In this document: positions 1 to 8,654 of the stretch, piece after piece
Layout: each line of letters opens with the position of its first letter
Numbering within the stretch: the stretch's first letter is position 1
Source of the DNA: Labedaea rhizosphaerae
GTDB lineage: Bacteria > Actinomycetota > Actinomycetes > Mycobacteriales > Pseudonocardiaceae
NCBI RefSeq assembly: GCF_004362825.1
Contig: NZ_SNXZ01000002.1
Coordinates: forward strand, 925,365-989,364
Length of the DNA stretch: 64,000 bases
Direction of reading: 5' to 3'
The notes under the pieces: generated by a model
Databases searched by the model: none
What the model saw: the letters and a program-made list of their open reading frames with translations, nothing else
Told to the model about the DNA's origin: nothing
Position numbers and translations under genes: made by a program

Positions 1-1
1 C

Positions 2-49
2 CTGCGGGTGGACAAATCGGCCGCCGAAGTGGTGCGGGAGAGCGCATGA
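2..49 (+). CDS. C-terminal end of a gene, probably an ATP-dependent DNA ligase (partial)
   Basis: An open frame enters from the left edge and stops at 47-49, overlapping the ATG of the LigD polymerase gene by ATGA. Only 15 residues are visible, ending LRVDKSAAEVVRES. This resembles the ligase tail GLRPDRDPEEI of the LigD at 38438-40426, and in actinobacteria a stand-alone ligase often precedes a stand-alone polymerase domain. The identity is therefore inferred from a short tail and from context. Confidence 0.45.
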   Translation: MRVDKSAAEVVRESA

Positions 50-933
50 AGGTCGAAGACTTCGAGATCAGCAAACCCGACAAGGTCCTCTACCCCGATG
101 ACGACGTGACCAAGGGCGACGTGGCCACGCACTACGCGGCGGTAGCCGAGGCGATGCTGCCCCACCTGCGCGACCGCCCACTGACGCTGCGCCGCTACCC
201 CGACGGCATCGGCGGCGAGGGCTGGTTCCAGAAGCAAGCTCCCGACCACCTGCCCGACTGGATCCGGGTGGCCGAGGTGCCCCAGCGCAGTGGCGGCAAG
301 GGCCACTACATCGTGTGCGACAGCCGGGAGACGCTCGCGTACCTGGCCAACCAGGCGGCGCTGGAACTGCACGTCTGGGCGGCGACGGTCGCCGCACCCG
401 AGCACCCCGACCTGGTGGTCATCGACCTCGATCCGCCGGATGGCATGGCGCTCAAGGAGTTGCGCGCCACGGCCCGGCAGGTGCGCGACCTCTACGAGGC
501 GGTGGGGCTGACGCCGTTCGTGCAGACGACCGGCGGTCGCGGCTACCACGTGGTCGCGCCGCTGGACGGCGACACCGGGGTCGACGAGGTCCGCGAGTTC
601 GCCCACGAGGCCGCCGACCACCTCGCCGCACAGCACCCGGATCGGCTGACCACCGTGCTGCGCAAGGAAAAGCGCGGCGATCGCCTGTTCCTCGACGCCA
701 ACCGCAACGGGTACGGGCAGACGTTCGTCACGCCGTACTCGTTGCGTGCCCGACCGAGCGCCCCGGTCGCGATCCCCATCGAGTGGTCCGAGCTCGGCAA
801 CGCCGAACCGGCGGGTTGGACCGTCCACACCGCACGCCGCAGGCTGGCGCAGAAGGCCGACCCGTGGCGAGACATGCACCGCCACGCGGCATCGGCGCAG
901 CGGGCGCGCGAGCGGTTGCGCAAGCTCGGCTAG
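46..933 (+). CDS. ligD: LigD polymerase domain protein (NHEJ primase-polymerase)
   Basis: A 295-residue protein of the LigD polymerase (archaeo-eukaryotic primase) family, which fills in and adds nucleotides at double-strand breaks during non-homologous end joining. The DLDPP motif at about residues 127-131 supplies two metal-binding aspartates, and FLDANRNGYGQT (Asp about 217) the third. GGRGYH at about 163-168 is the conserved nucleotide-binding loop. There is no ligase or phosphoesterase domain, so it is the single-domain form. It overlaps the upstream gene by 4 bp and is presumably translated with it. Its 3' end overlaps the convergent regulator gene by 4 bp. Confidence 0.9.
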   Translation: MKVEDFEISKPDKVLYPDDDVTKGDVATHYAAVAEAMLPHLRDRPLTLRRYPDGIGGEGWFQKQAPDHLPDWIRVAEVPQRSGGKGHYIVCDSRETLAYLANQAALELHVWAATVAAPEHPDLVVIDLDPPDGMALKELRATARQVRDLYEAVGLTPFVQTTGGRGYHVVAPLDGDTGVDEVREFAHEAADHLAAQHPDRLTTVLRKEKRGDRLFLDANRNGYGQTFVTPYSLRARPSAPVAIPIEWSELGNAEPAGWTVHTARRRLAQKADPWRDMHRHAASAQRARERLRKLG

Positions 934-2048
934 CGGTCAGGCTCTCCGTCGGCCGGGCCGAGATCGCCGCGGCGCGCGACCAGCGTCGTGGCCAGGGCGG
1001 CCAGTCCCACGTTCAGGTTCCGCGACATCTTGTGCAGCAGGTCGAGCGCTTCGGCGGCGCCGCAACGCCTGCGAGCCATGATGATGCCCTTCGCCTGGCC
1101 GATGACGTCGCGCGAATCCAGGGCCGCGTGCAGGCCGGCCTGCTCGAGTGCGCTGCGGCGCAGGACATCGGCCTCCGCGATGGCGAACGACGCGTGGTTG
1201 GCCAGCAACCGCACGATGCCGGGGTCGGCGTCGACGAGGTCTCCGGGGACATGGGAGAACACGTTCAGCGCGCCGGCCGGGTCGGGCGCCTCGGCGGGTG
1301 CCACCAGCGCGCTCGCCAGGGCGCCGTGCCAGCCGCGCCGGACCGCTTCCGGCGACCAGTGCGGCCACGCACACCCCGCGCCGAGGTCGGCGCACTCGAC
1401 GAACTCCGGGGAACCGGCCATCGCGACGTCGTGGCACGGGCCCTCGCCGAGCGCGTACTGCAGTTCGTCCAGCTCGGTGGCCGCGTCGTCGCTCGCCGCC
1501 GCGGTGCGCAGGCTTCCGTCCGCATCGCGCAGGGTGATCGACGCGACGTCCGCCGGCGCGACGGCGGCCACCGTCGCGGCCACGACGCGGTTCAGCGCCT
1601 CGTCCACGGTCGCGGCACGAAGCAGGGCCTTGGTGAGGGGGACGAAAAAGGTCCCGAATCCCTCGTGAGCCGTGAGCGACGCCCGGAGTGCGGCGACGGC
1701 GCCGTCGACCGAGTCGTGCACCGGCCACGCGGAGGGCGCCAGCGTGAAGTCGAGCGCGATACGTGCGGGGTGTCCGGGCGGGCAGACCAGCACGGCGCGC
1801 AATTCCCGTGCGGTCAAGCCGTTCAGCAAGCCGGTGACGGCCCGGGCCCCGGCGGCGGTGAGCAACTCGACGGCGGTGAGGTCCACGACGATCCCGGTGT
1901 CGGCTTCGACCGCCTCGATGAGCTTCGCGCCGCGTTCTTCCACCTCGGCGGCCGATTCCGCGTCCAGCGGGCCGCAAAGGCGCAGCACGGGCACCGGCTC
2001 CCCCAACCCGCCGTCGGTGGCCGCCAGCGTCGGATTCCGCATGATCAC
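930..2048 (-). CDS. STAS-GAF-ANTAR domain regulator
   Basis: A signalling protein with three parts. An N-terminal STAS-like domain resembles anti-sigma antagonists. A central GAF sensor contains the ALGEGPCHDV and AGCAWPHW stretches typical of actinobacterial GAF-ANTAR proteins. A C-terminal ANTAR domain (DVIGQAKGIIMARRRC) binds RNA and acts by antitermination. I favour the GTG at 2048 because GAAGGG lies about 5 bases upstream; an alternative GTG at 2084 would add 12 residues. It lies 49 bp downstream of the P450 gene, on the same strand. In known relatives ANTAR proteins act on dual-hairpin leaders; no target is visible here. Confidence 0.85.
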   Translation of the reverse strand: MIMRNPTLAATDGGLGEPVPVLRLCGPLDAESAAEVEERGAKLIEAVEADTGIVVDLTAVELLTAAGARAVTGLLNGLTARELRAVLVCPPGHPARIALDFTLAPSAWPVHDSVDGAVAALRASLTAHEGFGTFFVPLTKALLRAATVDEALNRVVAATVAAVAPADVASITLRDADGSLRTAAASDDAATELDELQYALGEGPCHDVAMAGSPEFVECADLGAGCAWPHWSPEAVRRGWHGALASALVAPAEAPDPAGALNVFSHVPGDLVDADPGIVRLLANHASFAIAEADVLRRSALEQAGLHAALDSRDVIGQAKGIIMARRRCGAAEALDLLHKMSRNLNVGLAALATTLVARRGDLGPADGEPDR

Positions 2049-2097
2049 CGCGTCCCTTCGCCGCTCCTGCCCCTGGTTACTCACGCCCTTCCGGCGC

Positions 2098-3471
2098 TCA
2101 CGCCATTGCGCAGGCCCGGAACCGCAGGCTGAAGTTGTCCAGCGAGGCGGGCAGCGGCCGCTCGGCGCTCACCAGGTCCTTGTCGACCAGGCGGAACTCG
2201 TGCTCCTCCACCAACACCGCCAGCATCGTGCTGGCCGCGAGCAGGACGATGCCGCGCCCCGGGCACTGCGCGGGTCCGGCGCTGAACGGGACGAGCGCCG
2301 GGTTGTCCGAAGCGGTGCCGTCCAACCAGATGCCGGGCCGGAACGAGTCCGCATAGGACGTTTCCCGGTCGCGGTGGAAGAACGGTGAGTAGATGAACTG
2401 TGTCGTGCCACGCGGGCTCCCGTCGGCGTCGCGGGTGTTCTCCCGCAACACGACCGGGGTGGTGGGCCACAGCCGCACCGACTCCAGCACGCACGAGCGC
2501 AGGTAAGGCAACTGCTGCGGGCGGGTCAGGTCGAGCCCCTCGAGTTCCGAGCGAACCGGCACCTCCTGATCCGGGTGCGTGGCCAGCAACGCGAGCGCGC
2601 GGAACGTGGCGATGGAGACCGCGTCGAAGGCGAAGAGCCAGTGCGGGATCTGCCCCGCGCGGTCGACACCGGGCGACGCGGGCGTCTCGGCGACCATGGC
2701 GGCGAGGCTGCCCGGCCACGCCTCGTCCACGTAGCCTTCGACCCGGCGCAGGAACTCCGCGCGGGCGGCGCGGCGCCGTCGGTGCAGGTAGGCCCAGTTG
2801 GCGTCCATGCGCAGCGAACCGAGCAGGTCGGTGAGCTCGTGGTCGTCGCGGGCGTGATCGCCGAGCACGATGCGCCGGATCGCCGCCCAGAAGTGCCGTG
2901 CGTAGCAGTCCCAGCCGAATTCGCCGGTGGCGTCGGCCTCCGCCAGCATGCGACGGCCTTCCTCGTTCAGCACGGTGACGAACCCCGGCGCAAGGTCGTG
3001 CATCGGCTGTTCCGGCTCCAGCGCAGCCTCGTTGAAGGCCCGCCGTTCCTCGCGCTCGGCGCCCTTGCTGATGAGCACGCCGTGCGGCTGGAAGTGGCGC
3101 AGCGCGGCCCTTTTCTCCAGCGTCGCGGCCGTGAACGGGTCCGGGGTCCCGGCGAGCACGCGGCCGACGTCCGCTCCGGCCGTGGGCACCTCGACGTGGC
3201 GGATCGGCGTGCGCAACAGGACCGGCCGACCGTCGTAGCGGCGCCGGAGGTGGCGCATGGTTGCGATGGCCGCCCGGTCGAGGCGCAGCTTCTCGGCGAG
3301 CCACATCATGCGTGGCCGCCGCTTGATGACACCGGTGAGCAGCGCCGGCCCCACGACCGTCCCGATCGCCCGCACGGTGTCGAGGACGCCCGCGGGTATC
3401 GGCGGGGCCTCGAGGGCAGTCTGCGCGTAGGCGGACAGGTTCGGGGTGCTGGTCGGCTGCGCGCGGGTCAC
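2098..3471 (-). CDS. Cytochrome P450 with atypical I-helix
   Basis: A 457-residue P450. The heme-binding loop FSAGPAQCPGRG carries the thiolate cysteine at about residue 402, and the K-helix ExxR motif is ESVRL. The I-helix region reads FAFDAVSIATFR: the usual acidic-residue/threonine pair of AGxDT is altered (Asp kept, Thr replaced by Ala), so oxygen activation may differ from the standard mechanism or the enzyme may use peroxide (inference). The GTG start overlaps the stop of the upstream 94-residue gene by GTGA, so the two are probably co-translated. The substrate cannot be predicted. Confidence 0.88.
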   Translation of the reverse strand: MTRAQPTSTPNLSAYAQTALEAPPIPAGVLDTVRAIGTVVGPALLTGVIKRRPRMMWLAEKLRLDRAAIATMRHLRRRYDGRPVLLRTPIRHVEVPTAGADVGRVLAGTPDPFTAATLEKRAALRHFQPHGVLISKGAEREERRAFNEAALEPEQPMHDLAPGFVTVLNEEGRRMLAEADATGEFGWDCYARHFWAAIRRIVLGDHARDDHELTDLLGSLRMDANWAYLHRRRRAARAEFLRRVEGYVDEAWPGSLAAMVAETPASPGVDRAGQIPHWLFAFDAVSIATFRALALLATHPDQEVPVRSELEGLDLTRPQQLPYLRSCVLESVRLWPTTPVVLRENTRDADGSPRGTTQFIYSPFFHRDRETSYADSFRPGIWLDGTASDNPALVPFSAGPAQCPGRGIVLLAASTMLAVLVEEHEFRLVDKDLVSAERPLPASLDNFSLRFRACAMA

Positions 3472-3752
3472 GCCGAGTGCTTCCCGTTCGCGCCTCGCTG
3501 CGAGCGGGCCTCGGCGCCGGTCTCCCCCGCGGCACCGACGTCGTCGTTGCCCGCGACGCGGCCCACAAAGGTCTCGTTCTCGCCCGGCCCCGTGGTCCCG
3601 GCGCTGTCGCCGCGGTCGAGGTCCGGGTCGCCGCCGGTGCTCCTGGTGCGGGCGACGTTCGGGTCACGCTCGGTGTCCTGCTCCCCGGGCGCCTTCTCGG
3701 ACGTGCCCGTGCCGAAGAGCGATCGCAACCAGTCGCCGAATCGTGTGCTCAT
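3468..3752 (-). CDS. Small acidic, probably disordered protein coupled to the P450
   Basis: A 94-residue hydrophilic protein rich in Gly, Asp, Glu, Thr and Arg after a short amphipathic start (MSTRFGDWLRSLFG). No domain was recognised. It overlaps the P450 start by 4 bp (GTGA), which supports it being a real, translationally coupled gene. It has no cysteines and so cannot be a ferredoxin partner. The N-terminal segment could associate with a membrane. Function unknown. Confidence 0.6.
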   Translation of the reverse strand: MSTRFGDWLRSLFGTGTSEKAPGEQDTERDPNVARTRSTGGDPDLDRGDSAGTTGPGENETFVGRVAGNDDVGAAGETGAEARSQRGANGKHSA

Positions 3753-3790
3753 GCACGTCGGTTACCCAATGCCCCACGTGCTACTCATGG

Positions 3791-3815
3791 GTTCGATCGG
3801 CGACACCCTGGGTAT
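3791..3815 (+). promoter_or_regulatory. Stress-sigma-type promoter (GTTC-N15-GGGTAT)
   Basis: GTTC at 3791-3794 and GGGTAT at 3810-3815 are separated by 15 bases, matching the GTTT-N15-GGGTAT pattern of SigB/SigF-type actinobacterial stress sigma factors. It lies about 37 bases upstream of the hemerythrin gene start. Inferred from pattern only. Confidence 0.5.
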
Positions 3816-3851
3816 TCACTTGGTCAGCAACCGTGGCGAAAGGACTGCCCC

Positions 3852-4346
3852 GTGTCGACTGATGCCATCGTCGTGCTCAAGGACGAGCACAAGGAGATCC
3901 GCAAGCTGTTCCGCAAGTTCGAGGACACCACGGCCCCGGCCGCGCGGGGCAAGCTGGTCAACCAGATCCTCGAACTGCTCACCGTGCACACCTACATCGA
4001 GAACGAGGTCATGTACCCCGAGGTGCGCAAGCTCATGCCCGACCTCGACGACGACATCCTCGAGTCCTATGAGGAGCACCACGTCGCGGACGTGCTGTGC
4101 ATGGAACTGGCCACCATGACGCCCAGCGACGAGCGCTTCGAGGCGAAGACCACCGTGCTGATCGAGAACGTCACGCACCACATGGACGAAGAGGAAAAGG
4201 AGTGGTTCCCCAAGGTGCGGGAGGGGCTGGGGCGCAAGCAGTTGCAGGAGATCGGCGCCCGCATGCTGGAGGCGCGCAAGAAGGCGCCCCGCAAGCCCTC
4301 CCAGCCCAGCGCCCTGAAGAAGGCCATCGACGCACTCGTGAAATGA
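3852..4346 (+). CDS. Hemerythrin HHE domain protein
   Basis: A 164-residue protein with two hemerythrin HHE repeats. The visible ligand-type residues are HKEIRKLF, HTYIENEVMYPEV, EEHHVADV and HHMDEEEKEWFP, which would hold a di-iron centre. The C-terminus is a Lys/Arg-rich tail. Relatives take part in oxygen, NO or oxidative-stress sensing or iron handling. The GTG start is chosen because the HHE domain begins directly after it and GAAAGGA sits about 8 bases upstream. The likely stress-sigma promoter at 3791 fits a stress role. Confidence 0.85.
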   Translation: MSTDAIVVLKDEHKEIRKLFRKFEDTTAPAARGKLVNQILELLTVHTYIENEVMYPEVRKLMPDLDDDILESYEEHHVADVLCMELATMTPSDERFEAKTTVLIENVTHHMDEEEKEWFPKVREGLGRKQLQEIGARMLEARKKAPRKPSQPSALKKAIDALVK

Positions 4347-4396
4347 CCGCGGCCGGGGCTTGATTCGGACGCCGCGTCAGGTCCTAGCGTGACGGC

Positions 4397-5317
4397 ATGG
4401 CAAGCGAGTCGGTCGGGATCGGCGCAGCCGCGCGGCAGTTGGGTACCACCGTGCGCACCCTGCGCTACTACGAGGCGCGGGGCTTGATCCGGCCGAGCAG
4501 CGTGAGCGAGGGCGGGCACCGGCGTTACGACGCGGTCGCGATGGCCGGGGCCCGCCGGGCGCTGGCGTTGCGTGCCCTCGGCCTGCCGGTCGGCGAGCTC
4601 GGCGCGGTGCTCGACGCCGACGGTCCCGCCGCCGCCCGCGTCCTGCGCGAGCAGCAGCACCGGCTCGCCGGGCGCATCGCCGAGCTGCACGCCTTGCGGG
4701 ACCGGCTGGCCGCCGCCGTGGCGGACGTCGAATCGGACGTGACGGCGGTGCCGCTGGACACCCTCGTCGCGCTGGCTGAGGAGGTCGCGATGTCGGTGGT
4801 CATCAACAAGGTCTACACGCGGACCGGGGACGACGGGACGACCACCGCGGCCGCACCCGGCCGCGTGTCCAAAGCGGACCCCAGGATCGAGGCCCTCGGC
4901 GACGTCGACGAGCTGGTCACAGCCATCGGGCTGGCGATCGCCGCCCCGGCCGCGTCCCACGTGACCTTGTTGCGGCAGTTGCAGAACGAGCTCTTCGACT
5001 TGGGCGCGGACGTGGCCGGCGGCGGCGACCGGGTGGGTGAGGACCACGTGCTGGCGCTCGAGGAGCACTGCGACGAGCACAACGCGGGGTTGCCCGCCCT
5101 GCGCTCCTTCGTGCTCCCCGGCACCGACCCGTACTCGGCGGCCCTGCACCACGCTCGCGCCGTGTGCCGGCGGGCCGAACGTCGCCTGTGGACGGTGCCC
5201 GGCAGCGAACCCGCGGCCCGCTACCTCAACCGGCTCTCCGATCTGTTGTTCATCCTGGCGCGCGCCGCCACCAGCGAAGAACCGACCTGGACGCCGGGCA
5301 CCCGCGGCCCCGGATGA
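4397..5317 (+). CDS. MerR-type regulator fused to PduO-type cob(I)alamin adenosyltransferase
   Basis: A 306-residue two-domain protein. Residues 6-125 form a MerR winged helix (IGAAARQLGTTVRTLRYYEARGL) and its dimerisation helix. Residues 132-306 form a PduO-type ATP:cob(I)alamin adenosyltransferase: the TRTGDDGTT ATP loop, ALGDVDELVTAIG, HHARAVCRRAERRL and YLNRLSDLLFILAR are all present, so the enzyme half looks intact. PduO enzymes make adenosylcobalamin. Here the enzyme sits where a MerR effector domain would be, so DNA binding could respond to cobalamin or ATP (inference). A strong internal Shine-Dalgarno site precedes Met132, so the enzyme alone may also be made. The gene lies 50 bp after the hemerythrin gene. 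Confidence 0.88.
   Translation: MASESVGIGAAARQLGTTVRTLRYYEARGLIRPSSVSEGGHRRYDAVAMAGARRALALRALGLPVGELGAVLDADGPAAARVLREQQHRLAGRIAELHALRDRLAAAVADVESDVTAVPLDTLVALAEEVAMSVVINKVYTRTGDDGTTTAAAPGRVSKADPRIEALGDVDELVTAIGLAIAAPAASHVTLLRQLQNELFDLGADVAGGGDRVGEDHVLALEEHCDEHNAGLPALRSFVLPGTDPYSAALHHARAVCRRAERRLWTVPGSEPAARYLNRLSDLLFILARAATSEEPTWTPGTRGPG
4778..4792 (+). promoter_or_regulatory. Internal ribosome binding site and ATG of the adenosyltransferase half
   Basis: GAGGAGGT at 4778-4785 lies 5 bases before an in-frame ATG at 4790-4792 (Met132 of the fusion), exactly where the PduO domain begins. It would give a free-standing enzyme of 175 residues from the same reading frame. Confidence 0.5.
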
Positions 5318-5340
5318 GCCGAGCGGGTGCCCGTCGCCGG

Positions 5341-5997
5341 TCAACGACGATCGGCGCGTGCCACCGCGATCGCGGCGACGAGCGTCCACGCCATGCACAG
5401 CAGCCGGCCCAGCAGGATCAGCGCCGCGCCCTGGAACACGACGAGCGAGACGACCGACGCCACGGCCGGCACGAAGGCCACCCAGGCGAACACGCGGATG
5501 CCCTTGCCGAAGCCACCGGCCTTCGCCGCCAGCAACACGAACACACCCAGCAGCGCCACGTGCGCGGTGCCGCCGGTGATGAAGTTGGCCGTGCGCAACG
5601 CACCCAGCGTCTCGGCGCTCACCGACCCCGCGTAGGCGGCCATCGCCCAGGACAGCAGGCACGACAGCACCATCATGGCCACGGCGGCGTAGGCCCAGCG
5701 GGCCTGCTTGTCGATGCGTCCCGTGCGGCGCAGCACCGCGGCGTAGAGGCCGAGGCAGAGCACCGACAACAGCTGGCAGATCGCGGACACCGTCGCCGAC
5801 AGGCCGTTGCGCACGTACCAGGCCTGGGCTTCCGCGCCGGACGCGTTGGGCAGCGGCAACGCCGAGGACGCGAACGCACCGCCCACGAACCCGACCGCTT
5901 GGTAGCACAGGATGAAGCAGAGCGCGGCGGCGATCAGCCGCCACGCGCCCGTGCTCGCCGCACGGGCCGTGGTGATCGTGTCCGGGTTCTCGGACAT
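5341..5997 (-). CDS. Multi-pass membrane protein of unknown function
   Basis: A 218-residue protein with about six hydrophobic segments (for example WRLIAAALCFILCYQAVGFV, and VALLGVFVLLAAKAGGFGKG further on). No transporter or enzyme motif was recognised. The start is the ATG preceded by GGGGAG about 8 bases upstream; a longer reading would add an Arg-rich, non-hydrophobic leader. It is convergent with the MerR-PduO gene (23-bp gap) and divergent from the gene at 6168. Confidence 0.7.
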   Translation of the reverse strand: MSENPDTITTARAASTGAWRLIAAALCFILCYQAVGFVGGAFASSALPLPNASGAEAQAWYVRNGLSATVSAICQLLSVLCLGLYAAVLRRTGRIDKQARWAYAAVAMMVLSCLLSWAMAAYAGSVSAETLGALRTANFITGGTAHVALLGVFVLLAAKAGGFGKGIRVFAWVAFVPAVASVVSLVVFQGAALILLGRLLCMAWTLVAAIAVARADRR

Positions 5998-6167
5998 GTG
6001 GTTTCTCCCCTTCGATTGCTCGACCGATGGGAAGAACCCTGATGGTGCACACGGGGCCCGGTCGTCGTCCGGGCTACGGCACCTGGCGTACGTCGGCGCG
6101 CGCAGTCCCCGGTCGTCTTGTCGCGTTCCGCCCACGCGGCCGGCCGGGAGCCAATACGGTGCGGGGC

Positions 6168-7157
6168 ATGGCGAAGGACGTGGTCAGGCTCGACGGGAAC
6201 ACCCTGGTCATGCCGGGCGAGGTACGGGTGCGGTTCGTGCGCACGCTGCGCCTGCCCGAGCAGGGCACGCACCCGCTGCCGCCCGGGCTCGGCGACTTCC
6301 CGGTGCGCATGGTCAGCGACTACGCCGACACGGTGCCCGAGGAGTGGCGCAAGCGCGGCGGCGTGCTGCTGCCGATGTACCTGCGCGAGGCCATGTGGCT
6401 CTCGTTCAGCGCCGCCGAGACCGCGGCCCTGCAGGTCGGCGTCGGCAAGGTGTGCGCCGTGTCCGGCCGGCCGTGGACCGACAAGCTCTCCCAGGACCCG
6501 CAGAACTACGTCGTGCTGCCCGACCAGCCGTGGCTGGACGGCATCAACTCCGGCGAAGGCACCATCCGCCAGTTCGTCGCCGTGCCACTGGGCCTGGGCG
6601 CCACCGTGGAGGGTCAGGTCACCGGCGCGGAGGTGTGGGGCGGCATCCAGCTGCAGAACTTCGCCGCCAAGCACCCGGTGCCCGCTCGCGCGACCTCGTA
6701 CTCCGGTTACGACGCCGGGTACGGCGGCATGCAGGGCGGGTACGGCGGCCCGCCCGCGCCCGCGCCGGGCTCCGCCAACGCCATGGGGCTCGGCGTCGGC
6801 GGCACCATGCGCCAGGAGATCTACAAGGACAGCCGCGCGCTGTCGGAGTGGAAGGCCAAGCCGGCCGGGCGCGTGTTCGTCCACCTGGTCACGCCGCCGG
6901 ACTGGCGGCGCATCACCGGCGAGGAGCCACCGGCCTCCCCGGTCAGCCGCGCGTCCTACACGCAGGCCGGCCTGCCCTGGTACGACTACTACGACGCCGA
7001 CGGCACCGATCTGCAGCCCGCGCAGCCGCTGCAGGACGTCGTCCCGGTCGGCGACTGGCTCGGCCAGGACCACGACCCGTGGCACCCGGTCGCCCACGAC
7101 CAGACCGTCGTGCTCAATGACCCGCGTGGTCGTCCGGTGCAGGACGGCGACTGGTAG
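6168..7157 (+). CDS. Conserved hypothetical protein with Gly/Tyr-rich linker
   Basis: A 329-residue soluble protein with no recognised catalytic motif. It has a folded N-terminal half (up to about residue 180), a low-complexity linker rich in Gly and Tyr (GYDAGYGGMQGGYGG), and a C-terminal half containing VFVHLVTPPDWRRITGE and a run of Trp, Tyr and Asp residues. The ATG at 6168 is chosen because the upstream frame is Arg/Pro-rich and unlike a protein. The last 44 bp overlap the convergent permease gene. Function not assignable. Confidence 0.65.
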   Translation: MAKDVVRLDGNTLVMPGEVRVRFVRTLRLPEQGTHPLPPGLGDFPVRMVSDYADTVPEEWRKRGGVLLPMYLREAMWLSFSAAETAALQVGVGKVCAVSGRPWTDKLSQDPQNYVVLPDQPWLDGINSGEGTIRQFVAVPLGLGATVEGQVTGAEVWGGIQLQNFAAKHPVPARATSYSGYDAGYGGMQGGYGGPPAPAPGSANAMGLGVGGTMRQEIYKDSRALSEWKAKPAGRVFVHLVTPPDWRRITGEEPPASPVSRASYTQAGLPWYDYYDADGTDLQPAQPLQDVVPVGDWLGQDHDPWHPVAHDQTVVLNDPRGRPVQDGDW

Positions 7158-8562
7158 CCAGCCGCGAGCGGCTGCGGCTGTAGCCGAAGTAGACGATCAA
7201 GCCGAGCACGAACCAGACCGCGAACCGCAGCCAGGTCTCGACGGTCAGGTACGTGACCAGCCACAGCGAGAACACGATGCCGACGGCGGGCACCACCGGC
7301 ATGCCCGGGCAGCGGAACGTGCGCGGCAGGTCGGGCTGGCGGTAGCGCAGCACGATCACCGCGGCGCACACGACCACGAACGCCAGCAGGATGCCGATGT
7401 TGGTCAGCTGAGCGGCCTCGCCGATCGGCAGGAACCCGGCGATCACCGCCGAGGCGACGCCGAGCACCCACGTCATCCGGCTCGGCACGTCGTAGCGCCG
7501 GGAGGTCTTGCCGAACCACGCCGGCAGCAGGCCGTCGCGGCTCATCGAGAAGCCCACCCGGGACGCGCCCATCATGAACGTGAACAGCACGGTCAGGATG
7601 CCGAGGATCGCCCCGACCGCGATGATCGCGCCGAGGGCGGAGAGCCCCACCGACTTGAACGCGCTGGAGAAGGCCGCGGTCGGGCTGATGTCGGTGTACT
7701 TCACCATGCCCGTGAGCACCAGGCACGCGAGCACGTAGAGCACCATGGCGATGGCCAGCGAATACATGATCGCCCGGGGCATGTGCTTCTGGGCGTCCTT
7801 CGACTCCTCGGCCGCCGTGCTCATCGCGTCGTAGCCGAACACCGCGAAGAAAACCGTTGCCGCGCCGGTGAAGGCGCCGCTGAGCCCGAACGGGAAGAAC
7901 GGGTTGTAGTTGCCCGTGTTGATGTGGAAGACGCCCACGGCGATCACCAGCAGCACGACGGCGACCTTGAGGAACACCAGCGCCGTCTCGAACCGGGCGG
8001 CGTTGCGCATGCCCAGGTTGAGGATGTAGGCGATGAGCAGGCACAGCACCACCGCGAACAGGTTGATCTTGTAGCTGCCCGCGGCCACCCCGTCCGGTTC
8101 GGTGCCGGGCGCACCGGTCATCCACAACGGCAGGTGCACGTCCAGGAACGACAGCAAGTCGTTGAAGTAGCCCGAGATCCCGATCGCGACCACCGCGACG
8201 ATCGCCGTGTACTCGAGCAGCAGGTCCCAGCCGATCGCCCAGCCGACGACTTCGCCGAGCACGGCATAGCCGTAGGTGTAAGCCGACCCGGCGCGCGGGA
8301 TCAGCCCGGCGAACTCGGCGTAGGAGAAGGCCGCCGCCGCGCTCGCGATGCCGGCGATGAGGAAGGAGATCAGGACCGCGGGCCCGGCGCTCTTGTTGGC
8401 CACTTCGCCGGCGAGGGAGAAGATCCCGGCGCCGATGATGCCGCCCACGCCGATCGCGGTGAGCTGCCACAGCCCCAGCTCGCGTTTGAGCCGGACACCT
8501 TCGCCGGGCTCGTCGATCTGCTCGATGGGCTTGCGACGGAATATCGAGGTCGAGGGATCCAT
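7114..8562 (-). CDS. APC superfamily amino acid permease
   Basis: A 482-residue permease of the APC superfamily, most like the cationic amino acid transporter subgroup. The first helix carries the substrate motif GVGGIIGAGIFSLAG, and about 12-13 membrane segments follow, with the FFAVFGYDAMSTAAEE segment typical of helix 6. The ATG at 8562 is preceded by GGGAG 5 bases upstream. It is divergent from glutamate decarboxylase across a 303-bp gap, so it may import glutamate or exchange it for GABA (inference from context). The first bases of the gap hold a possible promoter I could not define. Confidence 0.85.
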   Translation of the reverse strand: MDPSTSIFRRKPIEQIDEPGEGVRLKRELGLWQLTAIGVGGIIGAGIFSLAGEVANKSAGPAVLISFLIAGIASAAAAFSYAEFAGLIPRAGSAYTYGYAVLGEVVGWAIGWDLLLEYTAIVAVVAIGISGYFNDLLSFLDVHLPLWMTGAPGTEPDGVAAGSYKINLFAVVLCLLIAYILNLGMRNAARFETALVFLKVAVVLLVIAVGVFHINTGNYNPFFPFGLSGAFTGAATVFFAVFGYDAMSTAAEESKDAQKHMPRAIMYSLAIAMVLYVLACLVLTGMVKYTDISPTAAFSSAFKSVGLSALGAIIAVGAILGILTVLFTFMMGASRVGFSMSRDGLLPAWFGKTSRRYDVPSRMTWVLGVASAVIAGFLPIGEAAQLTNIGILLAFVVVCAAVIVLRYRQPDLPRTFRCPGMPVVPAVGIVFSLWLVTYLTVETWLRFAVWFVLGLIVYFGYSRSRSRLATSRRPAPDDHAGH

Positions 8563-8654
8563 GTCCGCTCCCATCGAGTGGGTTGGCCGAATCCCGTGGG
8601 ATTCTCCCCCATCACAGCGCCGGTCGCACAGGTCCGAACGTGGGGTTGATCCAC

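Noticed and set aside
6118-8649. An 843-codon plus-strand frame
   Set aside because: Out of frame with the recognised genes, Arg/Ala/His-rich, and opposite the permease; a composition artefact.
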